DNA from: Phallusia mammillata
Lineage: Eukaryota; Chordata; Ascidiacea; Phlebobranchia; Ascidiidae
Reading direction: 5' to 3'
Assembly: GCA_003260075.1 (NCBI GenBank)
Contig: QLIY01000312.1
Coordinates: 96,586-160,585, forward strand
DNA: 64,000 bases
The notes beneath the pieces were generated by a model that saw only the letters and a program-made list of their open reading frames with translations, searched no databases and was not told where the DNA came from. The translations under genes and the position numbers were made by a program. Shown one piece after another: positions 10,719 through 21,559 of this stretch. Every line of letters starts with the position of its first letter. Position 1 is the first letter of the stretch.

Positions 10719-12176
10719 AAACTCTTTACAAATATTTCCTACTTTACGCACAATGCTTGGCTAATTTAATGTATTTGTTCATGTTTAGCAAAATATGAGT
10801 GTGTTTTACGTTGTCTATTTTATCGACTCATATCTCATATAAGTAGCTTGGACGTGTAGTTTTTCTAAAAGCGTTATGTGGGACAATTTATTGAATTATT
10901 TTGGCAACTATATGAATGGAAATATGAAACACATAGAACGCTGGATTGGATTGTTCACAGAAACGAATAAACTTGAAACAGTTTTAAAACACCTTGCTTT
11001 TCTAATGTAAATAATTCAAAAAAGAAAAAAAAATTAACGTTTTTTTAAACTCACAAGTTTAACACTCGCCGGAACCAAACGCTTTTTTAATCAAGAATTC
11101 GCTAGAAAATGCTGTCCGCTCAATTTTGGACAGCTGTTTACGTATCTGTTATGAAACTGTTCGTTTATGTGAGCTTACAACAATAAACTATTTGTCGTCA
11201 CAAGTTATATTTCGCAAATTTTCAACGAAAATCGGCCCAATGCATTGATACATAACGAACGTCAAACTTAAGGACTAAAAAAAGTTTTCTTGTTGTTTGG
11301 GAGATATGATTAAACTTTAAAGCAACTGGACAGACAAAACCAAAACGAAAATGTTTCTTCTGTTTGACAAATGATTAACGAGAACTAAGAGCTATTCAAC
11401 ATTTACTTTTTACATATCTGAAAGCACGAAAATTTTGAATCCTTACAGAAAACTAAAACATTTACGGTTGTGAAAACCAGATTGAGTAATGATTTATGCA
11501 TGGTTTGGTTTAACGTTACGGTTAAAATGATGTACAAGTGCAACACCAGTCAAACATACACCAGGTAAATAAACCTGGCCATATGGGATATTTTAATAAT
11601 TTGCATTGTATGGTTGGACAAATTACTGTCTAGTTGTTGCACAGCACACGGTCGTAACATCAGACTGCAGAAACCGCGTGAAGTGAGATTGAAAGTTGGA
11701 GTTGATGTTAACAATTGCGAGAGCCGAATTTGTGGTATTACATAAGTCTAAAAAAATAATGATAAACTATTGTATTTAACCAGTAACATAGTATAAAGTG
11801 ATTTAGGTTTGGTTCTATTGAACCCAATATTCAGCATGATATGTCAAAGCGGTGTGTAAAAATTACAAAATAGCCTAAAGAGGTTGTAAAGCGGGTGACA
11901 AAAGTGGGTGTAAAGTTGCTCGACTGGAATGACTGGAAAACTGGAAAACGGTTTGCTATGATGGAAACGATGGTTGAAATGTTTGTTAAGATCCTTTATG
12001 TGTTCCCCCCCCCCAGTTGCTCGACTGGAATGACTGGAAAACTGGAAAACGGTTTGCTATGAGGGAAACGACGGTTGAAACGTTTGTTAAGATCGTTATG
12101 TGTGTAGTGAAAATGACTTTTAAGACCATGTCTTAGTTTTCTAATCCTAACTTTTCTAACAAATCAATTGTTGTCC
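10719..12176. other. Intergenic 3' module and 5' flank between 7TM genes
   Basis: About 11165-11400 is a diverged copy of the 7940-8190 module. 11480-11660 is a copy of the 8820-9010 module (catggtttggtttaacg). Around 11920-12110 a flank copy, the poly-C tract 12005-12014 and a near-identical second copy occur. No gene is supported. Confidence 0.5.
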
Positions 12177-12508
12177 CAGAGTTCTAAACGGGCCTAAACC
12201 GAAACCCAGGCCGAAACCCGAATCGTTTTTAAGAATCCCGTAACACCCCGAAAGTTAGATTGACAGGATTTTCAATTGAAGCCTCAGGAAAGACAAACAA
12301 ACAAACACATTAGACAAAAATAGACAATTGATCTTGAACAAGGCGTTTTAGGGCTGTTTTATATTAGGTCCGGTCCAGCAACCGGCTACTTGGCTAGATA
12401 AATTTATTCAAAAAATACTGACACAGAGTGTAAAGTCAGGCCCGAAGCAAGCCTGTTGTATTGATGAAACCTAAACACGGCCCAAGCCGGGTCCGACTTA
12501 CGACTCTG
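12177..12508. mobile_element. hAT-type MITE in the 5' flank of a 7TM gene
   Basis: The element starts CAGAGTTCTAAACGGGCC and its other end, reverse complemented, reads CAGAGTCGTAAGTCGGACC. The flanking octamers are tgttgtcc and tattgtcc (7 of 8 match). The equivalent flank of the neighbouring paralogue (9400-9440) lacks the insert. There is no transposase ORF. Confidence 0.75.
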
Positions 12509-12595
12509 TATTGTCCAATACAAACAACATTTTGTGCTACATGGACTTGGTATGCCTTGATAAAAAGTTAAATACATGATAACGTGTGATGGTTT

Positions 12596-12596
<1 letters not shown>

Positions 12597-12686
<90 letters not shown>
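12597..12686. repeat. Poly-C tract, 90 nt
   Basis: Ninety consecutive C lie between gtgatggtttt and aaaacctaacc in the 5' flank of the receptor at 12834. This is one of five long tracts and is probably a sized gap placeholder rather than a real homopolymer. Translating it yields artefactual poly-Pro or poly-Gly frames. Confidence 0.75.
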
Positions 12687-12688
<2 letters not shown>

Positions 12689-12833
12689 AACCTAACCATC
12701 ATGAAAAACTTGAACCAAAACAAAAAATGAAATACCAAAAAAGTAAACAATTTCCATTTTTTACAGATTTACCTTTGTGATCAAATAAGCTTAGAATTTT
12801 GTTTCTGCTGTACAATTTTTTTCTAGAATAAAT

Positions 12834-14095
12834 ATGACTAACAATACTTCAGCATTGGACGATACTTTTTCGATTGTAAGTGAATCGACAATCATTGAAA
12901 AGGTGGCAGTTGGAACTGCCCCCCCCCCGCATTCATTGTATAAAACGGTTCACTCCAAAGAGGTTTGGGTTAAGAGGGCAAAGATTTTGAGCAAACTTGT
13001 TCTCGCTGGCATCACGTTTTTCGCAGTCTTGCAAATTGCAGCTATCCTGACCAACAAAACGGAACATTTCCCCCCCCCCCGGTTATCTGACGATAACTTC
13101 GTTTGTATATCAGCTGCATTCACAACAGCAAGGCTTGCAACTCAACAACCGACTTTGCACAGCCTCTTGTTTTTTGTTGCTTCTGGTTGGATTGCTTGTT
13201 TTGATTGAAATTAATTTAACTGTGTTTAACTCTACAGTGTGTTCTTGGATAGAGAATGCTGCAATTATCCCAGCCAGCACTTCGTTATATCTTGTTTACC
13301 TTTCTTTGTGGCTTCGCCAGCATTCATTGTATAAAACGGTTCACTCCAAAGAGGTTTGGGTTAAGAGAGCAAAGATTTTGAGCAAACTTGTTCTCGCTGG
13401 CATCACGTTTTTCGCTCTTATGCAAATTGCAGCTATCCTGACCAACAAAACGGAACATTTTTCAGAGATAAGATGCACCGCTGAACCTACCTTAATTCCC
13501 TTTCTAATGGCAAGTTCTGTTGGCCTTGTTCTATTTCAAGTTTCACTTCTGATTCTATATCTTTTGCCATTATCAACATACTACAGATTCTTGACAAATA
13601 CCAAAGGTGTCTACATTCGGTGTGCTTCGTGCACTGCAGTATGTGTAGCATCTGCAATTGCTTTTGTTTCTCTTCTACAATTTTATCCTGTTTTGATATC
13701 GAATCTTAACTGGATAACTCACCCAATTTTAGCAAGTATGGGCCTTTCTTATTTTACCTTGAATGTCGTTACATCGATATTTTCTTATCCTGATTACAAG
13801 AAACGATTGTTTCCATTCAAGATGATTCAGATTAGAAAATTGGGTAAAGTACATCCCTCCGAAACAACAGACAAGACCCCCCCCCCAGAAACGATTGTTT
13901 CCATTCAAGATGATTCAGATTAGAAAATTGGGTAGAGTACATCCCTCCGAAACTGCAGATAAGGGTGGTGTGTGGAATGCCGAATCGCAAACAGCTGCAG
14001 GAAACGCTGAAGGAGAAAATATTGAAATGCAAGTCTTCAGCATCTCGGAGAAAATCAACAGCAAATGGGAGCCAGTCAATATAAAAGAACAATGA
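12834..14095 (+). CDS. Orphan 7TM receptor-like gene, pieces misordered by joins
   Basis: The ATG at 12834 opens MTNNTSALDDTFSIVSES and stops at the poly-C tract 12919-12928 in helix 1. Bases 12929-13069 then give the helix-3 end to helix-4 segment, which recurs in its proper place at 13320-13460. After 13070-13080 the frame resumes in helix 1 (GYLTITSFVYQLHSQQ) and is open through helix 7 to the tail at 13876. After 13877-13886 the sequence repeats from KKRLFPF onward (13887 repeats about 13799) and reaches the stop at 14093-14095. The simplest reading is one normal gene made of 12834-12918, 13081-13876 and the 3' end at 13887-14095, with 12929-13069 an extra allelic fragment. The Cys pair and the YKKRLFPFKMIQI helix-7 end are present. 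Confidence 0.75.
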
Positions 14096-14891
14096 ACATT
14101 TTCAATAAGTTTGTTGGGTTTTGTAGGTGTGTTTCATATGTATTTTTTTGTCTTCAAGTGTGATTAGCTTGGACGTTTAGTTAAATGTTTTCTGTAAGGC
14201 GATTATAATTCGTTGATATGATAAATCAATATCAATATACGGACCCTGGACACTTTTTGCACCTCAATTAAAACACGCAACGCAGAACAGTTATAAAACA
14301 AATAAACGTGAAAACGTCAGTAATACATCAAGTCCTGTTTTTCTATTATAAGTCAGATAAAAACGGATTTTATGCGGTTGATTTATAACCCACAGGTTCT
14401 TTCACTTGAACGTTTTTACTTAAAACACGATAGAGCTACTAACACATTACCTCACCTGATAAGTTTGTTAATTTCCGGTAGGTAGCGTACACAAATCACA
14501 TTTGTCTGGGAATCGCGATTAGTGTTAATACGAGGTTGATATAACAAAGAAAGTTTATCTACAAGTCCTAATATAATTACTCACCTGGGATCAGTTTTAA
14601 AGGCCACTTCTACACTCACAGACATAGGCGTTTTTGCAACTGTTCTGTGATGTTAATAAAATGTCGAAAATTAGGTTCAGCTTACGCTTAAACCAAATTG
14701 AAGTTGGGTTGTAATTAGGTGTATCCCTGTAACGGCCATCATGTTATTGTGTACAAAATTTACATTACCTTTTGCATTTTCGCGTGCAAAAGCATTTTAT
14801 AAAACGACGAGAAATGGACTTTGACTCGTCACAATAGGTTTTTAAAGATTTATTTAGCTAAGAAAATATAAGTCATTTTATTCTTATAGCA
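14096..14891. other. Intergenic AT-rich sequence
   Basis: This is the 3' flank of the last plus-strand receptor. I see no conserved ORF and no repeat with recognisable ends. The 7940-type module seen after other copies was not recognised here. Confidence 0.4.
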
Positions 14892-15012
14892 CAGGGGTTC
14901 TTAAACTTTTTCGGTCGTGCATCACTTACTTTTTACTACTTTATTTATTCTCACGCCAGTATTCTTGTAAACTACGCATATGTTGCCCAGAAATTGTTGA
15001 TACACTCAAAGT

Positions 15013-15013
<1 letters not shown>

Positions 15014-15100
<87 letters not shown>
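15014..15100. repeat. Poly-C tract, 87 nt
   Basis: Eighty-seven C join two transposon-derived flanks; the same flanks are directly connected by about 50 bases of ordinary sequence at about 15463-15533. That comparison suggests the tract stands in for real, different bases. Confidence 0.75.
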
Positions 15101-15101
<1 letters not shown>

Positions 15102-15957
15102 TACAGGGGTCACCAAACTACGGCCCGCGATCCCATTTTTTAGGTTTGACAACTTTGTTACTGTCAAGAATTAATCTACTCCCTACGAAAGTCTACTGTT
15201 ACGACATGTAAAATTAATATTACCGACTTTCATAGGATTGCAAAGTCCAAAGCCAGTTTATTACGTAAACAAAACAAAAGACAAAACAAAAAGTGTTAAT
15301 TGTGTGCTGACAATTGCCTCCCCCCCCCCCATTTTATTCTTATAGCACAGGGGTTCTTAAACTTTTTCGGTCGTGCACCACTTGACACTCTTTTATTTAT
15401 TCTCACGCCAGTATTCTTGTAAACTGCGCATATGTTGCCCAGAAATTGTTGATACACTCAAAGTCAAGGCAATCTCTAATGCGAAATTGCGAACAAATAA
15501 AGAATGCGCAGCCGACTATATAGTACAGGGGTCACCAAACTACAGCCCGCGATCCCATTNTGTTAATTGTGCGCAAACAATTGCCTTATTGTGTTACTTG
15601 TGACGTAATATACAAACATTCCTTGTAAGATGAGACTAACTATACAATTTAACAGATTTTAAATGGGTTTTTAAAATGACCCCCCAAAAAATCTTGGCAC
15701 CCCTATAAAAATACTCTCGTGGGCTAAGCTTGAGAAGACTGCACTAGGGCATGTAAACTATAAACGGCACGCGCGAATTAGTATTAAACGTATCCGGCCC
15801 GCGGTGTAGAAAAGTTTGGTTAGTACAACTGAACATCCATTTCAGAGTAATGAAGCGTTTACTTAAAGCTATAAGTTCGAAATCAGTGCCGACATAATTG
15901 AAATGCATTCATTTACAATTGTTTGCAAGGTGAAAACTTTGCTGCCATAATGTGCTG

Positions 15958-16720
15958 CGCATCCTATCTGGGTTTTTTTCTCTGTTAAATTTTGGATGTG
16001 AAATTGTTGAAATTTATTACTGTTCATTCGTCCACACAAGATAACAAAGAAAGAAAAGACACTTTTTGTGGATGTTAAACAGTCAGCTCTTATTGAGATG
16101 CAATAAAACAGACCAAACAATTTGTAATGAACTTTTTTGTTTACACTGTAGCCGCCCTTTACAATCGTCATAAGGATAGTCTGGTTACCCTCCAAAGTTA
16201 CAATAAACTACGTTGAAATCTTTTTGAAATAATGCACAGTAGGTGGTTTACTTTCCTTTAATTCTGAGGATTAGTGTTCCCGCCAAAAGGCGCACATGCA
16301 ATAAATTCAATCGCCTCTGTTTCGGTTTGCTATAAAAATAACACTGTTTTTGAAAAAAAAAAACATTTAATCTTTTACGTCACCATGTGGCAAGTATGCG
16401 CAGGATAGTTTTGAAAACGAATGTTTTTGTTATTTTCGACGGCTGGTTATAAATGTGCTAAAAACCCACAAAAAACTTTTAAAATAGCTTTTTACAAGCT
16501 GGACATTGATATCAGTGTTATACAAAGCAGTTGTTCGTTGGAGAAAACTGCCCTTACAGCGTTATGATAAAACAGTCAATATTTTAAGTGTGTGGTGAAA
16601 TGATTTTGATTACTAAACTGAAAAAAGTACCAAAATGATGTTCTTTTTCCTTAATTACATCTTCAATCGAAATTCCACCTTTAATATGAGTGAAAATATT
16701 TATTTATATGAGTGAAAATA
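15958..16720. repeat. Copy 1 of a near-identical 0.75-kb direct duplication
   Basis: The stretch starting catcctatctgggttttt matches 17013-17760 with only a few differences, for example caggatagt versus ccgcatagt, and atatcagtg versus atataagtg. The two are separated by a poly-C tract and 273 bases. They could be a recent duplication or two alleles placed in tandem. No gene is recognised in the repeat; the short minus-strand ORF present in both copies has no recognisable domain. Confidence 0.8.
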
Positions 16721-17012
16721 AAATCCCCCCCCCCCCCCCAGTTTATGAACCCCTGTTCTAGCATGTTCTGTACAAACTTAAGGTGTTTGTTTATCATTGC
16801 ACATACTTCCTCCTTTTTATACTGTCGTTTCTGGTTCAAGTTTTAAATAGAACACTGCCGCTCGTACCTGAGAAAAAGCACAACAGGTCAGTTAGAGGGC
16901 GTTATGACTTTATAACATTGGACATTTGCGACCAAATAAATTCTATACTTAAAGGGAAAAATGTTCACTGTTATACAAAGATTTTGCATTACCGTAAATA
17001 AGATGTTTTTCA

Positions 17013-17760
17013 TCCTATCTGGGTTTTTTCTCTGTTAAATTTTGGATGTGAAATTGTTGAAATTTATTACTGTTCATTCGTCCACACAAGATAACAAAGA
17101 AAGAAAAGACACTTTTTGTGGATGTTAAACAGTCAGCTCTTATTGAGATGCAATAAAACAGACCAAACAATTTGTAATGAACTTTTTTGTTTACACTGTA
17201 GCCGCCCTTTACAATCGTCATAAGGATAGTCTGGTTACCCTCCAAAGTTACAATAAACTACGTTGAAATCTTTTTGAAATAATGCACAGTAGGTGGTTTA
17301 CTTTCCTTTAATTCTGAGGATTAGTGTTCCCGCCAAAAGGCGCACATGCAATAAATTCAATCGCCTCTGTTTCGGTTTGCTATAAAAATAACACTGTTTT
17401 TGAAAAAAAAAAACATTTAATCTTTTACGTCACCATGTGGCAAGTATGCGCCGCATAGTTTTGAAAACGAATGTTTTTGTTATTTTCGACGGCTGGTTAT
17501 AAATGTGCTAAAAACCCACAAAAAACTTTTAAAATAGCTTTTTACAAGCTGGACATTGATATAAGTGTTATACAAAGCAGTTGTTCGTTGGAGAAAACTG
17601 CCCTTACAGCGTTATGATAAAACAGTCAATATTTTAAGTGTGTGGTGAAATGATTTTGATTACTAAACTGAAAAAAGTACCAAAATGATGTTCTTTTTCC
17701 TTAATTACATCTTCAATCGAAATTCCACCTTTAATATGAGTGAAAATATTTAACATTTTT
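17013..17760. repeat. Copy 2 of the near-identical 0.75-kb direct duplication
   Basis: This is the partner of 15958-16720. The homology continues to gagtgaaaatattta at about 17752 and then departs into unique sequence. Confidence 0.8.
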
Positions 17761-20145
17761 TCCTGCTTGTTTGTTTTCTTCAATGCAAAACGTTTGTGTT
17801 TTGTGGTTTTTTTAAGTTGTTGCCATAAACAGTGAAACGTATGCGCTATTCTGTTATGTGCTAAATTTACCTAATGGTACCGTATATGCTAAATTACCTA
17901 AAGTGCTATTTCTGAAAGTAGTTGCATCATTGCTTTTGTAAAATGTTTAGTTGAGGCAAATCATCCATTGTTATTAACTTAAACTTCTGTGAATAACAAT
18001 AGTTAGTTGTTATTTGTTTGTTTAAACTTTAAAGCAATGTGGTAAACAAATACATTTTTGTTTCACAGTTTGATGTATGTGATGTTATTCACCATCATCT
18101 TTATAATCTTGCGGTTCAGGCTTAGGAATGGATTACACCAACTTGACTGCAAAATGAAGCATATACTGTTTGCCAGACAAATGTTTGTATATATATGTTT
18201 ATGTGAGTACAGTATTGTTTCAAATCTTCTCTTTTTACTTTAAATGTGTCAAAGGTAAGTGTTTGAAACTTTATTTATCCTACCCTGGATACTTGATAAA
18301 CTGTATTTCTATTTCAAAAAAGTACTTTTTTGCAGGGCAAGTTGCCTATCAGGCTTATGCACTGTTTTGTCAAGTTTTGTATTTTACCTGTGCCCACTAA
18401 ACTGGTAAGCTATAAACAAACCTCTAACATGATACCAGTAAATAAAACTTTAACATCATGGACCACATCAAGTGGATACCTGAAATATTTTAGCAGGTGC
18501 TTCAAACAGGTTTTGTTGGAAAGGGTTATGCTTTTGTTACAAAACCATTTTGCATGATGTCAATTTTTCATGTTTTGTTTTATATGTTGTATAAAAGAAC
18601 CAAGAACCACACTGGTAAGCTATAAAATATTTTACATGAATAATTGTAATTATCTATTGCAAAGTACTGAAGATAAAGTACAATATGTTTAAAAAACTGC
18701 ATGACTAATTTGGTTTATGGTTTGTGTATAAAATATGGTCTCAGTTTTTGAGATAACTGAACTTACGAACATTTAGTTAGCATAGCCATAATAGCGTGCA
18801 CTTGCATTGTTGATGAATACAACTTTTTGAGCCCCTATAACCCATGGTGAAAGCAAGATTGAAGTCTACAGTGTGCTCAAAGGAACAAGTGTTTTGTGGC
18901 ATTGGAGGGATACTGGTCAGAATAACCATATTAACAGAAGGAATATTTTCAGTAACCTCAAGAAACCATTCTTGTATACGATTGCATATGATTCCTGGTT
19001 TGATATTATTTCTGGAAAACCAGATGATTGACGTTTTTGCTAGGGCGAACAAGCTTTGGCCATCGTAAATCTGCACATTAGAGGAATGTTGTGTTTGTGG
19101 CCCCCCCCCCATATTATTTCTGGAAAACCAGATGATTGACGTTTTTGCTAGGGCGAACTAGCTTTGGCCATCGTAAATCTGCACATTAGAGGAATGTTGT
19201 GTTTGTGATATTGGTTTTTGAGTCCAAAGTGAACTATAGGTTGTACCTGATCTACATCAGTCGGCTAATGAAAAGCATTCCTATGGCGCAAGGGATATTG
19301 AAAGTTCGTTGTTTTAATGAAGTGACACAATTGGTCGAGAATTCTTCGTGTCTGCAGGGGAAGCTACTTGTTATTTCAGGTAAATGTCCCAAAGCAGGTG
19401 AAATCACACGTTTTTAATAAATTGCAATTATGTCTGTGTAAGTTCATCATTTACCCCCCCCCCTCTTTATAATCTTGCGGTTCAGGCTTAGGAATGGATT
19501 ACACCAACTTGGCTGCAAAATGAAGCATATACTGTTTGCCAGACAAATGTTTGTATTTGTNGTCAACCTTTCTTGGAAAGTTCTGTTAGCGTTACTTGCT
19601 TTTTGTTTCCTGTTTGGCATAATCTATATCACTGCAGAGTGCGGAAGATGTTTTACTGCTAAATGCGTCTTGCGCGAGTCTCTGATGCCAGATGTATCTC
19701 AATGAACCAGGAGTAGGATTGTGACGTAACAATGTAGAAATTGTGATGCGTAACAATGCGCATTGTGACGCAATAAAAGTAACTTGAACAGTTGTGTATT
19801 ACTACTCTATGAACAAAGAAATAAAGCAAACAATAAATGCCAATTTTTCAGAATGAAGTTCGCCATAAATTACGTAGGCGATTAAGTTGCCAATATATGT
19901 CATTTCAAAAAATACTCCGCGGGCCACTCAGAATCTTCCGGCGGGCCACGGGTTGGACACCCCTGTTCTAATGGGAGCAGGATTGTTTGGAATTTAAACA
20001 TTCGTTTGTTTTTCTGATCTCCAATGTTGTATGGTACAATACTCCCCATGTACAGCCTACAAGTAATGTTATGTCAGTTATGTGTTTCGTCCGGGGTAAA
20101 CAAAAAATATTAAACGAACTAAAAAAGGAGCATAAATCCCTCTTA
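17761..20145. other. Non-coding region with duplicated fragments
   Basis: 18095-18190 (tataatcttgcggttcagg) recurs at 19464-19560, where an N at 19561 then interrupts it. 19003-19100 is repeated at 19111-19207 across the poly-C tract 19101-19110. At 19918-19972 a sequence ending gttggacacccctg resembles a hAT-type right end. Several ORFs of 60-110 codons exist, but none shows a domain I recognise or conservation between copies. Confidence 0.45.
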
Positions 20146-20499
20146 TCTACATTCGCTGTGCTTCGAGTAGCCTACTGCAGTTTGTGTTGCAACTGTGATT
20201 ACTTTTGTGTCCTTTCTGCCATTTTCTAGATCCTTAATTTTAAATACTGAATGGATGACGCATCCCGTTTTTGGCGGTTTGTCCTGTGGTATTTCATTAC
20301 CAAAGTCATTACTTTAGTATTTTCTTTTCCCATTTACAAGAAACGGTTGTTGCCCTACAAGATGATTCTGTTTGGAAAATTGGGAAAGGTCAATCCACCA
20401 GAAACTGCAGACAAAGATGGTGCGTGGAATTTTGAATCAACTGACATGCAAGCTGGTATAGGTAACATTAGAAAAAAGTGCAAGTCTTTAGTGTGTTAG
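20146..20499 (+). pseudogene. Degenerate C-terminal relic of a 7TM gene
   Basis: The sequence tacattcgctgtgcttcg begins the helix-6 region but soon shifts frame and meets a stop (tctag). The helix-7 end and tail are recognisable downstream (VFSFPIYKKRLLPYKMI, then a diverged ETADKDGAWNFES). The proximal two thirds of the gene are missing. Substitutions are far more numerous than between the other copies, so this is an old relic rather than an assembly fragment. Confidence 0.8.
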
Positions 20500-21343
20500 G
20501 GAAAATCAACAGCAAGTCGAAATCAGAAGTAAAGAAACATAAAATTATTTATTATACTCGTGAACTTATATTTTTGTGTTGTTGTAACTTTGACACATAG
20601 TTTGGGCTTGATGTCGACTTAACATCAGTTGGTACAGCTACTACACCACTACTCTCGGCAGTCGTATTGTTACCTAATTTTCGATAGGTTGCGAATTATT
20701 TATTAAGCGGCTAATTAGGGGTAGGGTTGAGAAGTATGTTTTTAATTTTTTTTTACATTAGAACTAACTTTTTGGATTAGTTTCCTTGGTATTTTGATGA
20801 TAATACCTAACCCCAACCCTAATAGCCCTAACCGTCAGCATATTTTGAGATATACCGTTTTCAATAGGGATTAGTGCTCTTTGCGCTACCTATAAAAAAA
20901 TAGTTAAATGTGGGTCTGCCGTGAGGTATGGTGTTAGTGGATTTTCCGAATAATTTTCACGTGTGATATTACTCTTTAACTTACAAGACTACAAGTTTTG
21001 TTTCCGATTAGATTTGCTAAGTTATTTTTTGTTAGTTTAGTCTTATAAAATCTTAACTCAGCAATAACCTGTGTATGAAGGCTGAAGAAGCGAAATTTTT
21101 ATTGACTCCGAAAATATCTAAGATCTACCGTTTCTTGGTGCATATTTTACAGTTCGGTAAAATTATTCCCACGGTATTCGCTTAGCTGATTAAACTGTGC
21201 CTGCAACGTTTGCAGTTGTATTTGATGCGAATTCAGAAACCATAACACATCCTACTTTACAAACATAGGGACAACGTATTGAATAACAAAAACTTATAAT
21301 ATATTACGACAAAAATAAAACGTGTCTATTATAAAGTCTCTGT
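20500..21343. other. Intergenic region containing a long-TIR MITE
   Basis: Apart from the element at about 20638-20940 and the target duplication at 21344, no feature is seen. Confidence 0.4.
20638..20940. mobile_element. Long-TIR MITE, copy 1
   Basis: The left end (ctactacaccactactctcg then aattttcgataggttgcg) is the diverged inverse of the right end (gcgctacctataaa then gtgaggtatggtgttagtgg), giving inverted repeats of about 60 bp. The interior holds ccctaatagccctaacc. A related element lies at 56105-56394. The target duplication is unclear, so the boundaries are approximate. Confidence 0.6.
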
Positions 21344-21351
21344 CATAAACT

Positions 21352-21530
21352 TAGTGGTAGGATTCAAATTTTTTGTCAGCCGGTTTCATCACAAAAGTCA
21401 TTTTTTTCAGCTGGTTTTGTTACAAAAGTCCATTGACAGAAACCAGTAATGCTAACCGGTTCGCTGATCTCATAAAATTTCATACGGCGGTTCTATAAAA
21501 TCGGTGCGAACCGGCTGAATCCCACCACTG
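21352..21530. mobile_element. hAT-type MITE next to the 7TM pseudogene
   Basis: The 179-bp insert starts tagtggtaggattca and ends ccggctgaatcccaccactg, whose reverse complement starts CAGTGGTGGGATTCAGCC. Identical octamers cataaact flank it at 21344-21351 and 21531-21538. It ends 29 bp from the receptor stop codon, probably within the old 3' UTR. Confidence 0.85.
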
Positions 21531-21559
21531 CATAAACTGTACAATGCTTCGAAGCAAAA

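Larger units (their letters stand above)
14892..16755. mobile_element. Possible composite hAT-type element, assembly-disrupted
   Basis: The left end reads CAGGGGTTCTTAAACT and the right end, reverse complemented, CAGGGGTTCATAAACT. The flanking octamers are ttatagca (14884-14891) and ttctagca (16756-16763), 7 of 8 identical. The left end occurs twice (14892 and about 15351) because 14870-15013 is repeated after the join at 15320-15330. A second terminal type (CAGGGGTCACCAAACTA) is nested at about 15104 and 15533. Three poly-C tracts and an N at 15560 lie inside, so true length and content are uncertain. No transposase is seen. Confidence 0.4.

Noticed and set aside
12404-12780. Open frames encoding long polyglycine or polyproline proteins
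   Set aside because: They are translations of the 90-nt poly-C tract; similar frames at 51069-51312 and 29083-29332 have the same cause.
18777-19112. 111-codon minus-strand ORF with a weakly enzyme-like look
   Set aside because: Part of it is a repeated segment around a poly-C join, the start lies in the tract, and no catalytic motif is convincing.
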